DNA of 64,000 bases from Flectonema sp. DT1601 (lineage: Eukaryota > Euglenozoa > Diplonemea > Diplonemida > Diplonemidae), in NCBI GenBank assembly GCA_964019425.1, contig OZ025797.1, positions 806,001-870,000 of the forward strand. The letters are read 5' to 3'. The first letter of the stretch is position 1, and every line of letters begins with the position of its first letter. The position numbers and the translations under genes are program-made. The notes beneath the pieces are model-generated. The model was not told the DNA's origin and made no database searches. It saw only the letters and a list, made by a program, of their open reading frames with translations. Shown here piece after piece: positions 62,301 to 64,000 of the stretch.

Positions 62301-64000
62301 GTTGGGTAATTTATATAACCGTCTTTACACTTATTACACGAAGATCCAGAATATGGATGAGGACAGTTGTCACATTGCGTACCAATAAACTGGTTATCAC
62401 AGTCACACTTACAATAACGTTGTGTGTTGTCAGAGTAAGCTGTTCCACGGCCATTGCAGAAATCATCAAGGCATCGTTGGCAGTGGGGGTATTGGATTAG
62501 ATTTGGAGCACACTTGTTGCAGTCAGAACCAGCGTATTGTACAGGACATGAATCACAGTTAGATCCTGTCCATTGATTCCTACATTGACAGATACAGTTA
62601 CTGTTATCTGAATTTGAAGTGCAGGATATTGCTCTGCCTAAACAGTGTTGATCAGTATTACATTGAGTACAACTTGGATATCCTATTCTACCGACAGTAC
62701 ACTTCTTACAACTAGTTGATATTTCATATAAAGAAGTATCACATTCATTACAAGACAATCCTTTCCATTGATCTTTACAAGTACATGAACAGGATAGTTG
62801 TAATTCATCAGGTTCTGTAGCTGTCGCGTGATTTGAACAATCAGATTGAATATTACAACGTCTACAGTTAGGCCATCCGACATACGAGGGAGAACAGCTA
62901 TCACAGTTTGCTCCAATAAATCCAATCTTACAAGAACAGTCACACTCATCTTGTTGAGGGTTTGCAGACACTCTATCAGCGCGATTATTACAATCGATTA
63001 CATTGCTGCATGTTCTACAGACAGGGTAATTAATCGCATTCCCACTGCAGCGGTTGCAGTTCGCTCCTTCAAATCTTGGCGGACAGATTTCACAATCAGC
63101 ACCCAGCCATCCGTTAATACATCCGACACATTCACATTCCGTTACCTTATTAGTGGATCCGGGGTTGTTACAGATCTTGGCTCCAGTTGGACAGTTTCCC
63201 GCGAATGCTTTGCAAGTGTTGTCTATACAAAGAATTGGTTTGTTTTTAGGACAGCGGAGGATACCTCCTTTAGAAGTACAGCAATCATCACCATGAATTG
63301 CAGTGTTGCAGAATGAGTTGTCTTCACATCTGTTAATGTTAATTTCATTTGTGTGATAAACCCATTGGCAGTCAGGGTTCTCAGTGTGATATCCTCTGAC
63401 TCTGAGAGCGCGATCATTACAATTTAAAGAATTACTACAAGGGATACAATCTGGGTAGCTACGATATCCTGGTGAGCATTCTCCGCAATCAGAATCTGAA
63501 GCGTGTTTTGGTAAGCACATTCCACACCGTGTACCATACCAACTATTCTTACAGTCACAAACACATTCATTATCAACACCCGTTACTGTATTAGCATTAC
63601 CGTTACAGTGTTCACTAATAGTACATAGCTCACAGGCTGGGTAGCTTGGTTGTCCTCCATAATTGGGAGCACACGCACTACAGTCTTGAGTCATGTCGAA
63701 CCTCTTTTCACAAATCAAACAAGAGCGACAGTTTCTGCAAGACACCGGACAAATATTCTTTACGTATGATAGTTGAGGAATGCCGTTAAAAAAGTCGTGA
63801 AGGTCACTACTACAATCGATTGTTAATAAAACATCACTACAAGAAACAGGAAGAACACTATTCACATCATCAACACAAATACTATTTGAACCAGTTTTAG
63901 AAGTACTCCACTGATGATCACATTCACAGATACAATTATTACCGTTGGATGTTACTCTTGTTGCGTGATTGCCGCAGTCGAATTCTACTGAGCATTGTCT
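7989..64000 (-). CDS. Giant type I membrane protein with ~250 laminin-EGF-type modules (5' end beyond window)
   Basis: Join of three exons on the minus strand: 64000-8612, 8532-8462 and 8376-7989. The first is one uninterrupted frame of 55,389 bases (18,463 codons) still open at the window edge; a GTG at 63,865 lies inside coding sequence (the 45 upstream codons encode a normal EGF module) and is not the start. The second and third exons add 152 residues and the stop. Visible product: about 18,615 residues. Order from the N-terminal side: about 250 Cys-rich EGF-type modules with PAN-like, galactose-binding-like and small Cys-rich inserts; ordinary EGFs; C-type lectin; two concanavalin-like sandwiches; cadherin-like domain; EGFs; LamG-IPT-LamG; REJ-like; GAIN/GPS-like; Pro/Thr linker; membrane-proximal domain; one transmembrane helix; tail of about 37 residues. 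Likely a cell-surface adhesion or recognition protein; that role is inferred from the domains. The signal peptide must lie outside the window. Confidence 0.93.
8377..8461 (-). other. Intron of 85 nt (GTATGT...CAG) near the 3' end of the giant gene
   Basis: Donor CTGG|GTATGTG and acceptor TCAAAACAG|AGAAGC. A CTAAT branch-site-like element (TTTCTAATAATATC) lies just before the acceptor. The join completes GG+A (Gly) and continues as EANKSATQRSGEF. The frame into the last exon is closed upstream by a TAA, so an acceptor is required between that stop and the membrane span. Confidence 0.82.
8462..8532 (-). other. Short internal exon (71 nt) of the giant gene
   Basis: Encodes NTTLDISLTGNTSQLLECSE, then ALT and the first two bases of a Gly codon (phase 2). 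It completes the membrane-proximal domain begun at the end of the giant exon, adding one Cys and two possible N-glycosylation sites (NTT, NTS). Its 71 bases plus the 388 of the last exon make 459, exactly 153 codons with the stop, which supports the splice choice. Confidence 0.8.
8533..8611 (-). other. Intron of 79 nt (GTATGT...CAG) near the 3' end of the giant gene
   Basis: Donor TAT|GTATGTTAAC and acceptor AACAAACAG|AATAC. Removing it joins phase 0 to phase 0 and continues as ...GLIY-NTTLDISL. Read through, it gives only Val-Cys and then TAA, so retention would end the protein before the membrane span. Length and donor match the next intron. Inferred from sequence only. Confidence 0.82.
8612..8840 (-). 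other. Membrane-proximal Cys-containing domain (start)
   Basis: Begins STYRIHIQKQPINVNP and has alternating strand and helix character (VISIILNLLKCSDIIVSVS) with three Cys in this exon (LLKC, RVC, SQC). It continues into the 71-nt exon, which adds another Cys. Its position between the Pro/Thr linker and the membrane recalls SEA-type or other juxtamembrane folds, but I cannot assign a family. Confidence 0.45.
8950..9930 (-). other. GAIN-like region ending in a degenerate GPS motif
   Basis: A mostly helical first half (ILQQGGDPSAYLSMC, VISAIAQLSD, LRAVSNMQYYLQS) is followed by a beta-rich half, as in GAIN domains of polycystin-1 and adhesion GPCRs. At 8,950-9,076 lie FSCAIKESDNTW, then ASCQVERLPATLAVFF. 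The Cys-Trp-Cys spacing and the closing L-x-AVF match GPS motifs. The usual His-Leu-Thr/Ser cleavage triad is replaced by RLPAT, so autoproteolysis is doubtful. Family assignment is by pattern only. Confidence 0.5.
9935..10590 (-). other. REJ-like (receptor for egg jelly) region
   Basis: Two Ig-like sandwiches. The first has LFYWRIASPSG and ends GRYVFELCAAVGVFPVCA. The second contains SGPFTYQISYIRP, LPEAPEGLEIKAEVRDANGL and ends FVYVTAA. These follow the order seen in REJ modules (YxFxL..., LPxGxxxxxVxVxDxxGxxG). REJ upstream of GAIN/GPS is the order in polycystin-1-like proteins. Confidence 0.55.
10600..11260 (-). other. LamG/pentraxin-like domain 2
   Basis: About 220 residues between the IPT and REJ-like regions. 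It contains DYAMRLDGRTF, ELTVSFWVKFDSFEW, NTNSWQYLTAIIKSNNVFIC and FEIGIGTPNVAIDEIYVCPH, the standard strand order and motif set (xxxFWVKxxxxxW, WxxLxxxxxxxxxxxxxNG-type turn, IDExxxC) of concanavalin/LamG jelly rolls. Two Cys bracket the short Cys-containing loop NVFICVNQVC, as in domain 1 (ISICVNNNC). Confidence 0.75.
11375..11590 (-). other. IPT/TIG domain between two LamG domains
   Basis: SPGVSNWKGGRQLVIEGANL, then VIVKVGTRKATILSTSDSAI and VIVIPMAV...TTVPIQV. The P-x-x-G-x-x-x-L-x-I-x-G-x-N-L start and the V-x-V-G-x-x-x-A strand are typical of IPT/TIG Ig-like folds. A weaker second copy (TGGANLPLSDTLFYW) begins the REJ-like region. Confidence 0.7.
11640..12325 (-). other. LamG/pentraxin-like domain 1
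   Basis: Starts MCHTYQFNEQ and has AAFKFNGYDA, FVDDISIIVWIQIPGFN, TILHKTSSQASYSLTLQRQG, NDYYFVAASLTSSNISIC and LLWDVDVSSLTIGKGV...NLEEIIICDEG. The strand order and the paired Cys loop parallel domain 2, so the two are probably an internal duplication around the IPT domain. Confidence 0.75.
12355..12805 (-). other. Block of ordinary EGF-like modules before LamG 1
   Basis: Four modules of the CSGHGSC / CNSGMC / CNHHGTC / CSSHGSC type, each with CxCxxGxxGxxC endings, unlike the 10-Cys modules of the main array. The conserved GHGxC and GWxGxxC spacing is that of classical tenascin-type EGF repeats. Confidence 0.85.
12810..13175 (-). other. Cadherin-like domain (degenerate)
   Basis: About 120 residues: QQFIKGDRIGRIYVSHVVNG opens; LMSIMEANGDIHLSDLRVEQ resembles the F-x-I-x-x-x-x-G-x-I-x-L core; TFVVDVTLED...HTFTANLVI resembles the closing V-x-V-x-D...A-x-V-x-I strands. 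The calcium-binding DxD/LDRE motifs are absent, so calcium binding is doubtful. Confidence 0.4.
13180..14140 (-). other. Two concanavalin-like beta-sandwich domains
   Basis: The first (about 13,555-14,140) has GAYGLTVGLSS, SEVVVARLKG, SLYIEAYVNP, QLIVFADNKKIYSG and GFFSFDCRDAIFRNLKV. The ending DxxxF-x-x-x-F-x-x-L-x-V and the strand pattern fit sugar-binding jelly rolls. The second (about 13,180-13,525) is shorter: EYKFGVKIGEG, GGIVLSINGIQLSSKT, TLLVDVYPNGALIIATD. Both lie between the lectin and cadherin-like domains. Assigned by strand pattern only. Confidence 0.45.
14205..14600 (-). other. C-type lectin domain
   Basis: Starts YKCSSGWHLSGSTCYRES, has WSEALWSCHSMSAALGRLDA (helix 1 with the first Cys), WFGLQLPTGLWNGWYWEG (the W-x-G-L-x...W-x-W core), FWQDGRPDNYGRCASL and KKWVDSPCSTKKKWICTQ (the four conserved Cys and final W-I-C). 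The sugar-specificity triplet is RPD in place of EPN or QPD, although a downstream Asp follows WV as usual. Carbohydrate binding is therefore uncertain. Confidence 0.88.
14605..15540 (-). other. Linker, small Cys module and ordinary EGF modules N-terminal to the lectin
   Basis: From the N-terminal side there is a hydrophobic, Pro-containing linker (LSFLMPPPFTPLGNVP, about 15,370-15,500) without Cys, a FGPGCGGRCPG module and EGFs of the CNNKGTC type. A short Cys block follows (VPxGDTCI-like: TIPCGDTCIPVSSSC...GCAC, about 14,985-15,110), then CSGQGLC, CSGRGRC and CNGRGIC EGF modules leading into the lectin. The change from 10-Cys to 6-8-Cys modules marks the end of the main array. Confidence 0.7.
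18400..18720 (-). other. PAN/apple-like insert in the EGF array
   Basis: YFKRLGSGMCFGEFSCASGW, then TTTLEECIQHCQSECLGVSY and MECIVHS. The helix with CxxxC followed by a C-x-G-V-S-Y strand is the core of PAN/apple domains, which bind proteins or carbohydrates. It interrupts the EGF periodicity without a frame change. Confidence 0.55.
25502..27118 (-). repeat. Homogenised block, copy E (1,617 bases)
   Basis: One of five nearly identical in-frame blocks (539 codons, about nine modules) running from RYEQTELCDTCAPSSLDNYP to DDSYC. It is G+C-rich against its flanks: I counted 38 of 60 at 26,521-26,580 and 32 of 60 at 26,221-26,280, against 21 of 60 at 28,321-28,380. Near-identity with copy D extends 1,003 bases further up, to 28,121; identity with copy C extends 74 bases further down, to 25,428. 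Confidence 0.95.
30023..31636 (-). repeat. Homogenised block, copy D (1,614 bases)
   Basis: As the other copies but one codon shorter. It carries a diverged, A+T-richer patch at about 31,336-31,465, encoding RFDQATCDICAYGYTDYP and EQHCSDHAAG where the others have RFDSSRNCDACAYGYRDYP and EDDCSNHAAG. Its lower end has the same alternative allele as copy B (NTCAESIFNWP). Confidence 0.95.
34541..36157 (-). repeat. Homogenised block, copy C (1,617 bases)
   Basis: Same 539 codons. The upper edge continues identical to copy A for another 129 bases (to 36,286), and the lower edge continues identical to copy E for another 74 bases (to 34,467). It carries the SECAAHIFNWP allele at its lower end. Confidence 0.95.
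36665..36895 (-). other. PAN-related Cys-rich insert
   Basis: SYKKCEVPVNPSNILTPPVL, then SSECVSWCNGQSTAGCCLWN and SYCTFSKNSI. The central ECVxWCxxxxxxGCC segment is PAN-like with an added Cys pair and parallels the insert at about 42,945-43,255 (HCCESYGEAGCCQYH). The two probably derive from one ancestral insert. Confidence 0.5.
40829..42445 (-). repeat. Homogenised block, copy B (1,617 bases)
   Basis: Same 539 codons. Both flanks diverge sharply from the other copies. The lower end carries the NTCAESIFNWP allele shared with copy D, and the first shared codons read DASYC in place of DDSYC. Confidence 0.95.
42945..43255 (-). other. PAN-related Cys-rich insert (paralogue of the one at 36.7 kb)
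   Basis: RLSYCDTFSNGVSCRPNPFY, then SSQCHHCCESYGEAGCCQYH and QYCRFYPTREGTPG. The GxAGCCxxxxxxxYC core is shared with the insert at 36,665-36,895. Both are followed towards the C-terminus by the same order of EGF modules and then a homogenised 1.6-kb block, so insert and block were probably duplicated together. Confidence 0.5.
43260..43510 (-). other. PAN/apple-like domain
   Basis: CFDMSSEYYGVGFDNTL, then LTALHCQQICQAHSECEFWT and MCYLKANKQVG. The HCQxxCxxxxxCxFWTYN...C-Y-L-K pattern is the classical PAN/apple core and the clearest of the PAN-like inserts in the window. Confidence 0.7.
43510..43820 (-). other. Two tandem TCG...HxECxxC modules
   Basis: The first reads RKTCGDVITSGIVSGLSDYE...HSHECGAC and the second GQTCGQLILSLQVSGVSVDS...SHQECRPC. 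Each is about 45 residues with a helix starting at TCG and a closing C-x-x-C. I recall similar TCG-helix-CGC modules in proteins of stramenopiles, haptophytes and dinoflagellates; that link is from memory and unverified. Confidence 0.5.
43820..44830 (-). other. Pair of galactose-binding (discoidin-like) domains
   Basis: Two similar beta sandwiches of about 160 residues. The first (44,370-44,830) has NGNINSAFTISTQQGDNVIL, VESISVLVGTSD, YAGVIISVSRGGLYEQVHRR and DIEMVFKAG. The second (43,820-44,345) has RGNINAALNGKISLVRFRQS, VSSVSILVNKES, YSGIKISISTNGGLSWTVV and HIRLDFGSAD. The shared order (GNIN-A strand, V-x-S-V-S-I-L-V, Y-x-G-I-x-I-S-x-S, final I-x-x-x-F) shows an internal duplication and fits F5/8-type folds. 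Cys-poor, unlike everything around them. Confidence 0.5.
44830..44910 (-). other. Small CxxxPxC...GNCCP...DCC motif
   Basis: QCASHPRCVSADKTGNCCPD followed by DDGTFADCCG, about 28 residues. It links the EGF array to the galactose-binding pair. The C-x3-P-x-C-x7-G-x-CCP-x-DG-x3-x-CC form resembles a short module I recall as common in stramenopile, alveolate and haptophyte proteins (from memory). Confidence 0.55.
48410..49175 (-). other. Cys-rich segment plus two tandem PAN/apple-like domains
   Basis: A Cys-rich lead (PTCEENSLTCRNPSMCSLKF and on, about 49,000-49,175) is followed by PAN-like domain 1 (CSWRIFDNVDL, RSCLEKCEEMSDCVGFTWRK, YQICYFIS; about 48,715-48,992) and PAN-like domain 2 (CSSWTSYSST, SHCKLMCEVIHGCVGTTFQL, HRCFFLSKLP; about 48,412-48,690). 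Both have the C-x-x-x-C-x5-C-V-G-x-T helix-strand core. Confidence 0.65.
49631..51247 (-). repeat. Homogenised block, copy A (1,617 bases)
   Basis: Same 539 codons, the most N-terminal copy. Identity to copy C extends up to 51,376. It has EQTEFCDTC where the other copies have EQTELCDTC, and the SECAAHIFNWP allele at the lower end. It is 8,802 bases from copy B, 15,090 from copy C. Confidence 0.95.
51735..51990 (-). other. PAN-like insert
   Basis: VCSRTSGVAIQAGQDCVFLQ, TVSDCYRTAIQSSADIFTHR and QTCRLYSGSCQN. It is divergent: the helix carries one Cys, and the C-R-L-Y-S-G strand is the PAN-like closing feature. Lies between ordinary array modules, just N-terminal to homogenised copy A. Confidence 0.4.
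56300..56425 (-). other. Non-EGF insert of unknown type (hydrophobic, Pro-rich)
   Basis: CFPGYIWQSASPIFPSFFLG followed by PPISFTPFVVMATHQSCG interrupts a module where GYINYP-x-C is expected. It is hydrophobic and Cys-poor. A short in-frame intron is an alternative (several GT and AG dinucleotides are present), but no strong GTATGT donor is seen. Confidence 0.4.
56700..56917 (-). other. Non-EGF insert of unknown type
   Basis: DDCLISLVLPGPTSCTPHSL, PDYSGLFYPCYARYIIVATG and GGTGSSCTLAKKQPHC replace the usual SGHAxxVTSN loop between the HC and the C-x-C-x-C landmarks of one module. The length is extended by about 60 residues with extra Cys. No family recognised. Confidence 0.45.
61790..62035 (-). 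other. PAN/apple-like insert near the N-terminal end of the visible array
   Basis: WKCVPEVGLLETLTIQTNSL, SSCNRRCVELDDCIAISLQL and MRCNLHSSC. The C-x-x-x-C-x5-C-I-A-I-S core and later C-x-L strand are PAN-like. Confidence 0.6.
63125..63350 (-). other. Cys-rich non-EGF insert (FCNTAIHGDDCC type)
   Basis: RCEDNSFCNTAIHGDDCCTS, GGILRCPKNKPILC and TCKAFAGNCPTGAKIC. The FC-x7-G-x-DCC-x-x-x-GG-x-x-x-CP-x-x-x-P pattern is distinct from EGF and PAN. I recall similar short modules in large protist surface proteins, but cannot name a family. Confidence 0.5.

Larger units (their letters stand above)
8612..64000 (-). other. Giant exon (at least 55,389 bases), frame open at the window edge
   Basis: No stop codon in frame from 64000 to the donor at 8611. 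Module periodicity and cysteine spacing continue without a break, so long hidden introns are unlikely, although short in-frame introns cannot be excluded by reading alone. The exon ends after a TAT codon (phase 0), directly before GTATGT. The upstream 45 codons at 63,866-64,000 carry HATRVTSN, CECDHQW and matching cysteines, typical of the array. Confidence 0.9.
15540..64000 (-). repeat. Main array: ~250 tandem Cys-rich laminin-EGF-type modules (~61 codons each)
   Basis: The array repeats a unit of about 61 residues (about 183 bases). Its pattern is C-x5-HC-SGHA-xxVTSN-x5-C-x-C-x-C-xNxWTG-xx-C-xx-CPxxYxGxx-C-xx-CAxGYINYP-x-C. This has 10 cysteines; removing the CPxxYxGxxCxx part gives the ordinary 8-Cys laminin EGF, and such 8-Cys units also occur (for example after CSTGFIGLTC). 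The count of about 250 is an estimate from length (about 15,400 residues of array after subtracting inserts), not an alignment. The modules diverge freely in sequence while keeping HC, WTG and GYxxYP landmarks. Module boundaries are often marked by GYINYP. Confidence 0.95.

Noticed and set aside
63863-63865. GTG at 63,865 as the start of the giant protein
   Set aside because: The frame is open for 45 further codons to the window edge and these encode a normal Cys-spaced module. There is no signal peptide at this point.
15540-64000. Possibility that the periodic array is a satellite, CRISPR-like or non-coding repeat
   Set aside because: Repeats diverge strongly at nucleotide level while cysteine spacing and frame are kept over 55 kb, which shows protein-level selection.

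Overview
The window comes from a unicellular eukaryote. Its genes are eukaryotic in style: multidomain extracellular modules, type II membrane proteins, long untranslated gaps and short GT-AG introns with GTATGT donors. No tRNA, rRNA, transposon, viral element or CRISPR array was seen. Two small Cys motifs inside the main protein (one at about 44,830-44,910, one at about 63,210-63,330) and a duplicated TCG...HECxxC module (about 43,510-43,820) resemble modules I associate with stramenopile, alveolate and haptophyte proteins. A free-living protist of that broad kind is my best guess, held with low confidence.

All five genes lie on the minus strand. At the left edge (1-326) is the start of a type II membrane protein cut by the window. 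It is followed by a 461-residue type II membrane, glycosyltransferase-like protein (1144-2529), a 347-residue helical-repeat protein (2825-3868) and a 578-residue protein with a discoidin-like N-terminus and a Gln-rich coiled coil (4581-6317). A gap of about 1.7 kb (6318-7988) has no gene.

The rest of the window, 7989-64000, is one gene. Its main exon (8612 to beyond 64000) is one uninterrupted frame of at least 55,389 bases, still open at the right edge. Two small introns (79 and 85 nt) join it in frame to exons that encode a transmembrane helix and a short tail, so the visible product is about 18,615 residues. It is a giant type I surface protein. From the N-terminal side it has roughly 250 laminin-type EGF modules, most with 10 cysteines instead of the usual 8, interrupted by PAN-like, galactose-binding-like and small Cys-rich inserts. 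After these come ordinary EGF modules, a C-type lectin domain, two concanavalin-like sandwiches, a cadherin-like domain, LamG-IPT-LamG, an REJ-like region, a GAIN/GPS-like region, a Pro/Thr-rich linker and one membrane span.

Inside the gene, five copies of a 1,617-base block (1,614 in one copy) are nearly identical. They are much richer in G+C than their surroundings, and their edges and allelic patches are shared in different pairings. This is the pattern of repeated gene conversion. Three of the five also sit in a 4.5-kb higher-order tandem repeat. The gene looks like a very large adhesion or recognition molecule whose repeats are being homogenised locally.
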